A stretch of 30,170 bases of DNA from JACGMN01 sp964522635 (GTDB lineage: Archaea; Halobacteriota; Syntropharchaeia; Alkanophagales; Methanospirareceae): contig CAZFWT010000014.1 of assembly GCA_964522635.1 (NCBI GenBank), positions 1-30,170 of the forward strand, given 5' to 3'. Below the pieces are notes generated by a model. The model was given only the letters and a program-made list of their open reading frames with translations. It was not told where the DNA came from and did not search any database. The position numbers and the translations under genes are program-made. Below, piece by piece: positions 14,282 through 21,754 of the stretch. Every line of letters begins with the position of its first letter. The stretch's first letter is position 1.

Positions 14282-15352
14282 ATGTTTGGAGTGCTTTCGG
14301 GCGATCGGATCGTAATAGCAGCAGCAGACGCGGAGGGTTATGAGCAGAAAGGCTACGGGGGGCAGCGGAGCAGCAGCGGGAGACGAGCGATCTCAGAAAG
14401 AACGATCTCACTCTCACTGGAAGAGGCCGCGTACTTGGTCGAGACCGGTAAGCTTGAGATCACGGCGAACAAAGCCGATGGAGCGGCATTAACGCTTGAA
14501 GAGCTCTTTATGTATGCACTGGAAATCCAGCCGAACTTCGGCGCCCGATACCTCGTCTTCAAGGATTTACGGGAGCGCGGGTATGTGGTGCAGTCCGGTG
14601 AGCGCGATTTCTTGCTCTACCCGCGTGGCACCAAACCGGGAGCGAAACCCGCGAGGAACTTCATTCGCATCTTCTCGGAACGTGAGTGTTTAGCGGCAAA
14701 GGAGATTCTGCAGCTCTTGCAACTAGCGCAGAACATGCGAAAAGAGCCGATCATCGCGGTGGTCGATGATGAAAGCGACGTGACGTACTACGAAGTGCGG
14801 GAATTGCCGCTCGAGTGGGGCGAGAAACGCGAAGCGCGCGAAGGAATTGAGGCTCCGAAAAAGGAACGGGGAGCCATCTCGCTGCTCGAGGACAAGGTCA
14901 TTGTCTGGGACTCTGAGCTAGCTGAGCACCTTCATGAGACCGCGTTCTACGGTAACTTGACGAAGGAGAAGCGGCTTCTGCTCTCGCTGGTCGAGGCGGC
15001 GTATTTGATAGGGCTGGGGGTGCTGGCCGCGGATAGCGAGCAGTTCGGAGCTCATGCAGCTATGATAGACCGCGAGTTCCAGTCGAAATACGTGATTTAT
15101 GCTGATCTACGTGACAAGGGACTGGTACCGAAGACGGGGTATAAATTCGGTTCCCACTTCCGGGTCTACCGGAGAGCACAGCAAACGCATTCCACGGAAT
15201 TGATCCACGTGCTGCCCGAAACCCATGTGTTTTCGCTGCCTGCGCTGGCACGCGCGGTGCGATTAGCGCACGGCGTGAAGAAACGGATGATCTTTGCCTT
15301 CATCGCGGGGGACCGGTGGATGTATGTGGCTGTGGTACGGAAGAAGCTGTAA
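14282..15352 (+). CDS. endA: tRNA-splicing endonuclease, fused-repeat type
   Basis: 356 residues, about twice a single EndA unit, so it is the fused form in which one chain holds a degenerate N-terminal unit (about 1-175) and a catalytic C-terminal unit (about 195-356) and probably pairs as a homodimer. The C-terminal half has the catalytic triad: Tyr296 in KFGSHFRVY, His303 in THSTELIHV, Lys333/334 in VRLAHGVKKRM. The N-terminal half keeps the fold (ARYLVFKDLRERGYVV) but has lost the KFG..FRVY and HS motifs. The enzyme cuts bulge-helix-bulge junctions in pre-tRNA and pre-rRNA. It is divergent from alaS. The N-terminal region has an Arg/Ser/Gly-rich loop (KGYGGQRSSSGRR) that may be a species-specific insert. 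Confidence 0.93.
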   Translation: MFGVLSGDRIVIAAADAEGYEQKGYGGQRSSSGRRAISERTISLSLEEAAYLVETGKLEITANKADGAALTLEELFMYALEIQPNFGARYLVFKDLRERGYVVQSGERDFLLYPRGTKPGAKPARNFIRIFSERECLAAKEILQLLQLAQNMRKEPIIAVVDDESDVTYYEVRELPLEWGEKREAREGIEAPKKERGAISLLEDKVIVWDSELAEHLHETAFYGNLTKEKRLLLSLVEAAYLIGLGVLAADSEQFGAHAAMIDREFQSKYVIYADLRDKGLVPKTGYKFGSHFRVYRRAQQTHSTELIHVLPETHVFSLPALARAVRLAHGVKKRMIFAFIAGDRWMYVAVVRKKL

Positions 15353-15392
15353 CGTAGCAACATGATCTGTACTCAAGCTGATGGATAGGTAA

Positions 15393-15404
15393 GTTTTTTA
15401 TATG
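15393..15404 (+). promoter_or_regulatory. TATA-like box for the Yip1-family gene
   Basis: GTTTTTTATATG lies about 38 bases upstream of the ATG at 15437, giving a leader of roughly ten bases. Confidence 0.5.
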
Positions 15405-15436
15405 GTGGAAGATAACCGTAAACTCAGTGACACATT

Positions 15437-16069
15437 ATGGTCTTGAGTCTGTGGGAACGGATAAAGGGGTTCCTGTTCAGTCCTTCGGCGACCTTCGACG
15501 CTTCTAAGGAAGACACGCTGGGCGATGCGCTCAAGTATTTCGTCGTTATTCTGACGATCTACGCACTACTCATGGCAATCATCGTTGCAGTGACCTTCTC
15601 GCTCATTGCGGGGATGTTCGGGATGTTCGGTGTACCGGCAATGCCGTTTGGAGCCGCAACGGGCCTCGCAGCTGCAGTCATCTTCTTCATTGCAGCACTC
15701 ATCGGCGGCATCATCGCGATCTTCATCAGCGGACTCTGGCTCCACATCTGGGTCTACCTCGTGGGCGGCAGAAATGGGGTAGGAAAGACGATAATCGCCA
15801 TAGCGTACGGACAAACACCTTACCTCCTTCTGGGATGGATTCCGATCATAAACTTCGTCGCAATGATATGGACTCTGGTCGTGGAAATCATCGGAGTTCG
15901 GCAGCTTCACGCGCTCACAACGGGAAAAGCAGTGATTGCAGTGATTCTGGCGCTCATCATACCGCTCATCGTATTCGGAGTGCTCTTTGCGGTCTTTGTG
16001 ATGCCGATGATGCAAGGACCGATGGTTTATGGACCCCCAATAGGACCTGGAATGGGAGGATTACGATAA
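15437..16069 (+). CDS. Yip1-domain integral membrane protein
   Basis: 210 residues. The start MVLSLWERIKGFLFSPSATFD is the typical N-terminus of archaeal and bacterial YIP1-family proteins (amphipathic helix, then F.P..F). Four or five hydrophobic segments follow: about 33-62, 72-105, 118-150 and 162-190, with glycine- and alanine-rich stretches. The C-terminus is rich in Met, Pro and Gly (MPMMQGPMVYGPPIGPGMGG), low complexity. The function of prokaryotic members is unknown. It is a single gene between its own TATA box and a T-rich stretch (CCCCCTCTTTTTTCCC, 16073-16086) that can terminate it. Confidence 0.85.
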   Translation: MVLSLWERIKGFLFSPSATFDASKEDTLGDALKYFVVILTIYALLMAIIVAVTFSLIAGMFGMFGVPAMPFGAATGLAAAVIFFIAALIGGIIAIFISGLWLHIWVYLVGGRNGVGKTIIAIAYGQTPYLLLGWIPIINFVAMIWTLVVEIIGVRQLHALTTGKAVIAVILALIIPLIVFGVLFAVFVMPMMQGPMVYGPPIGPGMGGLR

Positions 16070-16072
16070 TCC

Positions 16073-16088
16073 CCCTCTTTTTTCCCTG
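16073..16088 (+). terminator. Pyrimidine-rich terminator after the Yip1-family gene
   Basis: A CCCCCTCTTTTTT run a few bases after the stop codon; archaeal RNA polymerase stops at such T runs. Confidence 0.4.
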
Positions 16089-16124
16089 CGTCTCCACCAA
16101 ACAGCCGACTTGCATCGGATCGTG

Positions 16125-16134
16125 CTTTTAAATA
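16125..16134 (+). promoter_or_regulatory. TATA-like box for the epimerase gene
   Basis: CTTTTAAATA predicts a start around 16157, leaving about 44 bases of leader before the ATG at 16201. Confidence 0.5.
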
Positions 16135-16200
16135 GACCAGGGGGCAATGTAGGGGCGAAGGCGTTTATCGACGCACGCGTACGATACGGGGTAACAGGCG

Positions 16201-17136
16201 ATGAAGGCGGTGGTCACGGGCGGTGCGGGCTTTATCGGCTCTAATCTCGTTGATGCACTGCTCCAGGACGGGCACGAGGTTCATATCATCGATAATCTCT
16301 CGACCGGGAAGCGCGAGAATCTCGTCGATCTCGTTTCGCAAACTGATTGCACCTTCATTGAGGGTAGCGTCACCGATTTGGACCTGTTGCGAACGGTTTT
16401 TAGGGACATCGACTGCGTCTTCCATCAAGCGGCGATACCCTCTGTGCAGCGCTCGGTCGAAGATCCCCGCGCTACAAACGATGCGAACGTGAACGGGACG
16501 CTGGCCGTCTTGATCGCAGCACGTGATTGCGGCGTGAAGAAGGTCGTATACGCATCCTCATCTTCCGTCTACGGCGATACCCCCACCCTCCCCAAAACGG
16601 AAGAGATGATCCCCAATCCCAAATCGCCCTATGCGGTCTCGAAGCTGACGGGCGAATATTATTGCAGGGTCTTTTCCGAGGTGTACGGCTTGAAGACGGT
16701 CTGTTTGCGCTACTTCAATGTCTACGGCCCGAAACAGGATCCTTCTTCCGATTATGCCGCGGTGATACCGCGATTCATCACACGGGCGCTCGAGCAGCAA
16801 CCGCCCATTATCTATGGTGACGGCACCCAGACGCGGGACTTCACGTATGTCAATGATGTCGCGCACGCCAATATCCAGTCCATGAAGCAGGAGGTAGAGG
16901 GTATCTTCAATATCGCTTGCGGTGAGCGAATCAGTGTCAACGAGCTCGCAACTATCGTCATGGAGCTGGTCGGCGTAAACCTCGCGGTAATCTACGATGC
17001 GCCTCGCTCAGGCGATATCAAGGATTCGCTGGCAGAGATCTCGCGGGCGCGCAAAGAACTCAAGTATAATCCGGAACACTCACTCACCGATGGTCTGGAG
17101 GAAACGATACGCTGGTTTCAGACTGCTCAGACCTGA
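16201..17136 (+). CDS. NAD-dependent nucleotide-sugar epimerase (UDP-glucose/UDP-GlcNAc 4-epimerase type)
   Basis: 311 residues, extended short-chain dehydrogenase. NAD-binding GGAGFIGS (residues 7-14) with Asp31 after strand 2, the substrate motif SSSVYG (120-125), and catalytic Tyr144-x3-Lys148 (YAVSK). IPSVQRSVEDP and CLRYFNVYGP(K)QDP are typical of the archaeal/bacterial epimerases acting on UDP-hexoses and UDP-N-acetylhexosamines (GalE/WbpP-like). The product would supply sugars for glycans, S-layer glycosylation or polysaccharide. Length is normal. It is monocistronic, convergent with the DJ-1 gene 52 bases away. Exact sugar specificity cannot be assigned. Confidence 0.9.
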   Translation: MKAVVTGGAGFIGSNLVDALLQDGHEVHIIDNLSTGKRENLVDLVSQTDCTFIEGSVTDLDLLRTVFRDIDCVFHQAAIPSVQRSVEDPRATNDANVNGTLAVLIAARDCGVKKVVYASSSSVYGDTPTLPKTEEMIPNPKSPYAVSKLTGEYYCRVFSEVYGLKTVCLRYFNVYGPKQDPSSDYAAVIPRFITRALEQQPPIIYGDGTQTRDFTYVNDVAHANIQSMKQEVEGIFNIACGERISVNELATIVMELVGVNLAVIYDAPRSGDIKDSLAEISRARKELKYNPEHSLTDGLEETIRWFQTAQT

Positions 17137-17188
17137 AACCATCTAGAGGCGGTTTGAGCGTTGCGGTATCCGTCGAAGAGCAGATCCG

Positions 17189-17737
17189 TTAGGAGTCCAT
17201 GACGAGGCCCCGTTTGACTTCTCGCGCCTTCTGCTCGCCCACCAGGAGTTCTACCAATTTGATCGTGAATTCAAGCGCAGTTCCTGGCCCCCTGCTCGTC
17301 ACGACGTTGCCATCAACGACCACAGGATCGCTGACTGGTTCAGCCCCGATGAGTTCCGCCTCCTTACCGGGAAAGATCGTTGCTCTCCTCCCGCGCACAA
17401 TACCCAGCTTTCCCAAAATCGAGGGGCCGCCGCAAATGGCCGCTACGAGCTTACCCGATTCGTAGGCCTTCATTACCATCTCCAGTACTCGCTCGTCTTT
17501 TCCGAGGTTGATATAGCCCGGGGAGCCACCGGGTAAGATGACCGCATCGAAATCCTCAACCGTGAGCTCGTCGAGCAGGCTGTCCGGGATCATCTGAACG
17601 CCGCGCGAACCGACGATAGGACCCTTCTGCAGACCTGTGAGGACGACCGTTATCCCGGCCCTCCGCAGGGTGTCCACAACACACATTGACTCAATCTCCT
17701 CGAATCCGGTCGCTAAAAACAGCAAGGCTTTCACCAT
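17189..17737 (-). CDS. DJ-1/PfpI family protein (copy 1)
   Basis: 182 residues, whole-length DJ-1/ThiJ/PfpI fold. The nucleophile-elbow cysteine is Cys102 in AAICGGPSILGK, and the partner glutamate is in GFEEIE (Glu13/14) as in DJ-1 subfamily members. VILPGGSPGYINLG is the strand preceding the elbow, and TSRGPGTALEF the C-terminal signature typical of the DJ-1 clade. Members act variously as deglycases/glyoxalases, chaperones or redox sensors; the substrate is not assignable here. It has its own promoter (the minus strand reads GTTATAGTTAAAG at about 17758-17770) and is nearly leaderless. Confidence 0.9.
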   Translation of the reverse strand: MVKALLFLATGFEEIESMCVVDTLRRAGITVVLTGLQKGPIVGSRGVQMIPDSLLDELTVEDFDAVILPGGSPGYINLGKDERVLEMVMKAYESGKLVAAICGGPSILGKLGIVRGRRATIFPGKEAELIGAEPVSDPVVVDGNVVTSRGPGTALEFTIKLVELLVGEQKAREVKRGLVMDS

Positions 17738-17812
17738 CTCAACTCACCTACCTTCGCCTTTAACTATAACCAACGAAGCGGGACTAGATATAGATTTAAG
17801 CGAGCGGGGTGC

Positions 17813-17823
17813 TATGTATATAT
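17813..17823 (+). promoter_or_regulatory. TATA-like box for nadM
   Basis: TATGTATATAT predicts a start near 17845, giving an unusually long leader of about 95 bases before the ATG at 17942. Confidence 0.45.
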
Positions 17824-17859
17824 CACGCGCCCGTAAGGGCCCATAAGAAGCCGCAGATT

Positions 17860-17872
17860 GCACGAATCGTGC
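17860..17872. promoter_or_regulatory. Palindrome in the nadM leader
   Basis: GCACGA, a central A, then TCGTGC: a perfect six-base-arm palindrome 15-30 bases downstream of the predicted nadM start. It is a possible operator; too tight to be a useful RNA hairpin. Confidence 0.25.
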
Positions 17873-17941
17873 GTCCTTTCATGCGTATGCCGGTTTGGAG
17901 CAGCACCGTGCCCGCGACTGCGGAAAAAAGAGGCGAGAGAG

Positions 17942-18454
17942 ATGAGAGCATTGTACGTGGGGCGATTCCAGCCCTACCATCGTGGCCATCATGCGGTAAT
18001 AACCGAGGTGGCGGCTGAGGTCGAGGAACTCATTGTCTGCATCGGTTCGTCACAGCGGAGTCATGAACTGGATAACCCCTTCACGGCTGGTGAACGCTAT
18101 CTCATGATCTCAAAGTCCTTACGCGATGCTGGTATTTTCAATGTTTATATCGTGCCCGTGCTGGACGTGAACCGGAATGCCGTTTGGGTCTCACATGTGG
18201 AGTCACTGATCCCGCCCGTGGACATTGTCTATGCGCACAACCCGCTTATTGAGCGCTTATTTAAGGAACGAGGCTACGAGACTCGTGTTCCGCCGCTCTT
18301 CAACCGCTCGGAATACTCGGGAAGCGAAATTCGCCGTCGGATCTTGAAAAACAAGGACTGGGAGAGTTTAGTGCCAGATGCCGTTGTCGCGGTCGTCAAG
18401 GAGATAGAGGGGGTAAAGCGGCTGAAAGATCTGGCACGAACCGATACTGAGTAA
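17942..18454 (+). CDS. nadM: Nicotinamide-nucleotide adenylyltransferase, archaeal type
   Basis: 170 residues. Makes NAD+ from NMN and ATP (final step of NAD synthesis and salvage). The start at 17942 is chosen because MRALYVGRFQPYHRGHHAVI is the canonical N-terminus, with the nucleotidyltransferase motif GRFQPYHRGH; an upstream in-frame start at 17858 would add 28 residues of no likeness to the family. The second ATP-contact motif is YSGSEIRRRIL (about 138-148), corresponding to the ISxTxxR-like loop. GSSQRSHELDNPFTAGER is the family's substrate loop. A purine-rich GAGGCGAGAGAG precedes the ATG. The neighbours are divergent DJ-1 and the convergent histone gene; no NAD operon partner is visible. 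Confidence 0.93.
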   Translation: MRALYVGRFQPYHRGHHAVITEVAAEVEELIVCIGSSQRSHELDNPFTAGERYLMISKSLRDAGIFNVYIVPVLDVNRNAVWVSHVESLIPPVDIVYAHNPLIERLFKERGYETRVPPLFNRSEYSGSEIRRRILKNKDWESLVPDAVVAVVKEIEGVKRLKDLARTDTE

Positions 18455-18554
18455 AGCAGCTTCAGCTTGTCAGGGGGGAGCTAAAACGCCCGCCTCCGCC
18501 TCAGAATAGTATCGTGTCTCCATCATAAAGGTGGTGCTGCTCTGGAAGAAGGAA

Positions 18555-18617
18555 CTAAGAAAAGAGGGGTAAGGTCCTGATTTTACGCATTCACGCGTCG
18601 CGTCCGACCCCTTTTTA
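18555..18617. terminator. Bidirectional terminator region between nadM and the histone gene
   Basis: AAAAGAGGGGT (18560-18570) can pair with ACCCCTTTTT (18607-18616). The plus strand ends in a T run suitable for nadM, and the minus strand reads ACCCCTCTTTTCTT for the histone gene. The loop is long (about 36 bases), so the T runs matter more than the stem. The preceding bases 18455-18554 show nothing else I can name. Confidence 0.35.
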
Positions 18618-18626
18618 GCAGATTGA

Positions 18627-18827
18627 TTATTCTACTGCCTGCAGGATATCACTTACTTTCACCGTCTTTCGATCGGCGTACTTGGCCAGGTAGAAGGCCT
18701 TTTTGGCGATCTTCTCGCCGTATTCCTCCAACAGCCGCACCAGCTCCTGGCTTGCATCCTCACTTACTCTCTCAGCTCATGCATCCCGTATTAACCTGGT
18801 CACAGGCGCTATTGGTAGTTCAACCAT
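18627..18827 (-). pseudogene. Archaeal histone gene with one in-frame TGA at the conserved glycine
   Basis: Read from the ATG at 18825-18827, the frame gives MVELPIAPVTRLIRDA, then TGA (18777-18779), then in the same frame AERVSEDASQELVRLL ... KKAFYLAKYADRKTVKVSDI ... QAVE and TAA (18627-18629): 66 codons, the normal length. The sequence on both sides is an archaeal HMf-type histone fold (LPIAPV start, RLIR, AERVSEDA, RKTVKVSDI end). The TGA replaces the glycine of the family's AGAERVS motif, equivalent to HMfB Gly16; GGA to TGA is a single change. There is no other defect, and the promoter is strong, so the gene is either freshly broken, an assembly error, or read through. TGA is a normal stop for other genes here. 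Confidence 0.88.
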
Positions 18828-18859
18828 CTTTATCACCGTGGAAAGGTAATGAGAGGAGG

Positions 18860-18867
18860 TATATAAG
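18860..18867 (-). promoter_or_regulatory. Strong TATA box for the histone gene
   Basis: The minus strand reads CTTATATA, centred about 36 bases from the ATG at 18827; predicted leader about ten bases. It is the closest match to the archaeal consensus in the window, fitting a highly expressed gene. Confidence 0.6.
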
Positions 18868-18897
18868 CTCTTTGGGTATCTGACGCCTGGAACCGCA

Positions 18898-21510
18898 TCA
18901 AAACCACTGTGTGAGTCTCTTCTGCGCCACTTCCGTAACCGGGGGTGTATGGAATCCTTCCAGCGTCCTCTGTGTACCCTCTTCGAACGATGAGCGCTCG
19001 TACCCGAAGAGCTGCAGCACACGATGCGCAACCGGGATAATCTGATGCCGAATGTAGTAATCGATATCGATTTGATAGTTCTGCCCATCTGCGTAGAGCT
19101 CACTGCCGTCGCTGCGCTCAATGATATCAACGGGAAACGCGCGATCACTCGTCTTTCCCGATCCTTTTATGATGACATAGGGTATCTTCGAGCTCACTTC
19201 ATAGGCGATGCGGGCAGAAGAAGCCGCTGCTCGTTTGGCCGCAACGACGTGGGCCTGCTTCGTTTCGTAGCCATCAATCCGCCGTGTAAGCGTCTTATGA
19301 ATGACCAACTCGTCCAACGGTATGCTCCCGGCTCTTAACTGCTGGATGATGCCTTTCACGTATTTCATCGCTTGCTCATGGTCTTTCTCGACCAGTATGA
19401 GCCGTATCACCTCAGTCTGTACTGCCTTCGCTAATTCGCACCAGTCGCCACGGCGCACTTCCAGGCCACGCACGACGATTTCGCCTTTATCGGTGAGTGC
19501 GGCATAGCGCTTCTTCTTACCCGTGAAGAAGATCGACCTGAAGAAATCCTGGAGCTCGAGCTCGAGCGGTAGCTCCTTTGAGATCCGTTCTGAAAGCTCC
19601 TTTGCCTTCTTCAGCGTCGCTTCACGTCTAGCCGCAGCCGCAGCCGCAGCCACAGCCACAGTCGCAGTCGCCGCATCGGTGCCTGTGTCTGCGAGCTTCG
19701 CGAAGATGCTGTCCGTATCGCTGTAGATAACCTGGAAGCCCTGCCCTTCCGCCATCTTGATTGCCTGTTTGATGAAATACCTGCCCCATGCGGTCGTTGC
19801 CTCCGCGCATTCGCGCTTGTAGAACTTCGCGGCACTCCAACCGGTGTAGCCGTAGAAGCTATTAGTGAGGATCTTGATCGTCTGCTGCTGAATATCAAGG
19901 ATCCGATACTCGGTGCTCGTCCTCTCATGGTGTTTCATCGCGCGCTTGAGTGCTCGTCTTCGGGTGATCAGGTCGCTCATGATGCTTTTGAAGAAGCCCT
20001 CAGGTTCCTTTTTGAACGCATGACCAACCTCAGGTGCGCGATACACCTCTGCGTCATCAGCCGGAACAGCCACGTAGGTGTCTGGCGAGACGTTAAAGGA
20101 GATCATTATGGTTGGATACATCGAGGAGAAGTCAAGCGCGATGACATCTTCATGCAAGCCCCGCTCGGGTTGAAAGACAAACGCGCCCTCGAAGGTCTTC
20201 TCCGCGCCGCCTTTGGTCGGCACGAGTTCATTCCGTTTGAACGCCTCAGCCATAAGAAATGCCTCCACCTGGCGACCCCGACCCATTTTGGCGACGTCAT
20301 CCAACGGATAGCCGACCATTCGGGCGAGCTCGATTTGGAGCGGGAGCATCTGTCCTGCGATACCCAATGTGCTCACCACGTCTGCTTTCGAGTACTCGTA
20401 GAGCCGCTCGCGTACCGCTGCGGAGAACCAGCATTCGTTAATTTCGCGTGGCGACAAGTCAACACGCTCGCTCTTCTGCATCACGCCAAGGAACTCCGCG
20501 ACATTCTCCAGAGTCTTCACCTTCACGCTCCCCAGGTCGCGTTTGGCAAGCTTAAAAAGGTCAACGTTCAGTCTGCCCGCGATATTGAGACCCGGTAACA
20601 TCCCACCGCGATCAAACTGAATCGTGCTGCCATCAGCGCCCACGGTCAATCGAATGCCTTGCAATCTCGCCCGTTCATGGATATACGGCCAATCAAAGGC
20701 GTCAGAATTGTAGCCCACGATGATCTCAGGCTCAATGTCCCTGATATAGTCCAGAAATTCGCGGAGTACCCGCGCATCGTCCCCTGCTTCGAATTCCTCG
20801 TCACTCATCACGAATAAGTGCGACGTGCTGGGTTCGCCGTCAGAACAGGCAACCGAGATAATGACGATCGGATCACGGCTCGGTGAAGGCATACCGTGCC
20901 CCCCCTTTGTCACCATCTCGCAATCAAACGCGAGCACCTTAAGCGCGGGGAGCTCTGTGCCGCTCATCGCTTTGTAATCGACATGAGCAGCACGAATTGC
21001 TGTTCTCCCCCCGGTGTTCTGATGATCTGTCTTGATCACTTCACCCTTCACGCGCACGCCGTCAAAGGGTCTGAGACCTTTATCGATCAGGTAACGAATG
21101 GCGAAGAGAATATCGGCCTCCAGAGCAGTAAGACCAAATTTGCGCACCTCCTCGCGGAGCACCGGCACGTCCCGCGGCAGTGCGGTCACGATCTTCAAGC
21201 CGTTCTTGGTAGCCCCCAGCAACTTCTTCTGACAGTACTCCACACGTTTAACGCGAATCTCCTCATCGTTTCTGAACGCCACAAGCCCTTCTACCTGGCT
21301 CTTTACTTCTTCCAGATCTACCTGGCGACCGTACACGGGCGGATAGTTGTGCGAGATCACATAGAAATACGGCTCTAACGTGCCATCGAGGACCACGAAG
21401 TCTTCACCGTCCTTGCTCTTGCACCACAGCCGAATCACCGGCTTTTCAAAGCCCTCTGCGTCCTTTTCCACGAGATAATCAACATCCAGTAAAAAGCCTT
21501 CTTTCTCCAT
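18898..21510 (-). CDS. polB: DNA polymerase, family B (archaeal replicative type)
   Basis: 870 residues from the ATG at 21510, which I prefer over the GTG at 21582 (894 residues): MEKEGFLLDVDYLVEKD is the usual start of this family, and the TATA-like box at 21584-21596 would start transcription downstream of the GTG. The 3'-5' exonuclease has Exo I (FDCEM), Exo II (GYNSDAFDWPY) and Exo III (YSKAD). Polymerase motifs are A (LDFSSMYPTIM), B (ILTNSFYGYTG) and C (YSDTDSIF). The C-terminus QKRLTQWF is a PCNA-interacting box. Between motif C and the thumb is an alanine-rich insert (AATATVAVAAAAAAA) encoded by a hexamer repeat. Divergent from the citrate synthase gene. Length and motifs indicate a functional enzyme. 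Confidence 0.95.
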   Translation of the reverse strand: MEKEGFLLDVDYLVEKDAEGFEKPVIRLWCKSKDGEDFVVLDGTLEPYFYVISHNYPPVYGRQVDLEEVKSQVEGLVAFRNDEEIRVKRVEYCQKKLLGATKNGLKIVTALPRDVPVLREEVRKFGLTALEADILFAIRYLIDKGLRPFDGVRVKGEVIKTDHQNTGGRTAIRAAHVDYKAMSGTELPALKVLAFDCEMVTKGGHGMPSPSRDPIVIISVACSDGEPSTSHLFVMSDEEFEAGDDARVLREFLDYIRDIEPEIIVGYNSDAFDWPYIHERARLQGIRLTVGADGSTIQFDRGGMLPGLNIAGRLNVDLFKLAKRDLGSVKVKTLENVAEFLGVMQKSERVDLSPREINECWFSAAVRERLYEYSKADVVSTLGIAGQMLPLQIELARMVGYPLDDVAKMGRGRQVEAFLMAEAFKRNELVPTKGGAEKTFEGAFVFQPERGLHEDVIALDFSSMYPTIMISFNVSPDTYVAVPADDAEVYRAPEVGHAFKKEPEGFFKSIMSDLITRRRALKRAMKHHERTSTEYRILDIQQQTIKILTNSFYGYTGWSAAKFYKRECAEATTAWGRYFIKQAIKMAEGQGFQVIYSDTDSIFAKLADTGTDAATATVAVAAAAAAARREATLKKAKELSERISKELPLELELQDFFRSIFFTGKKKRYAALTDKGEIVVRGLEVRRGDWCELAKAVQTEVIRLILVEKDHEQAMKYVKGIIQQLRAGSIPLDELVIHKTLTRRIDGYETKQAHVVAAKRAAASSARIAYEVSSKIPYVIIKGSGKTSDRAFPVDIIERSDGSELYADGQNYQIDIDYYIRHQIIPVAHRVLQLFGYERSSFEEGTQRTLEGFHTPPVTEVAQKRLTQWF
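19631..19675 (-). repeat. Imperfect hexamer repeat inside polB
   Basis: On the plus strand GCCGCA three times, GCCACA twice, then GTCGCA/GTCGCC: about seven six-base units. It encodes an alanine-rich linker in the polymerase between the motif C aspartates and the thumb region. In-frame unit length means expansion or contraction would not break the protein. Confidence 0.75.
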
Positions 21511-21583
21511 TCTCGTTCGGTTTGCGGAAGCCCGGAGCGCAATTGAGTGGTCGTTGCCGCTGTTTGTATCTTTCCACTGCACG

Positions 21584-21596
21584 CACTTAAATGTTT
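21584..21596 (-). promoter_or_regulatory. TATA-like box for polB
   Basis: The minus strand reads AACATTTAAGTG; the start expected near 21565 supports translation from the ATG at 21510. For the divergent citrate synthase gene a weak candidate is GCATATCATAC (about 21691-21701). Confidence 0.45.
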
Positions 21597-21754
21597 CAAG
21601 CGGCTCGTTTCCGCAGTATGCGCGGCGTCAAAAAACCCGGCAGCGTTAAAGCTTCTTTTGCCTGCGGCGGTATGTACTGTACGTAAGCAGTAGCATATCA
21701 TACTTGGAATAGGCGCAGTAAAAAGTGGAAAAGGAAAGAGACGAATCGACGAGG

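Noticed and set aside
17858..17941. Upstream extension of nadM
   Set aside because: The extra 28 residues do not resemble the family; MRALYVGRFQP is the standard beginning.
18777..18779. Genetic-code change in which UGA means glycine (as in some candidate bacteria)
   Set aside because: TGA terminates other genes in this window (for example the DUF2111, acetyl-CoA synthetase, BioD-like and aclA genes), so reassignment is not supported; pyrrolysine uses UAG, not UGA.
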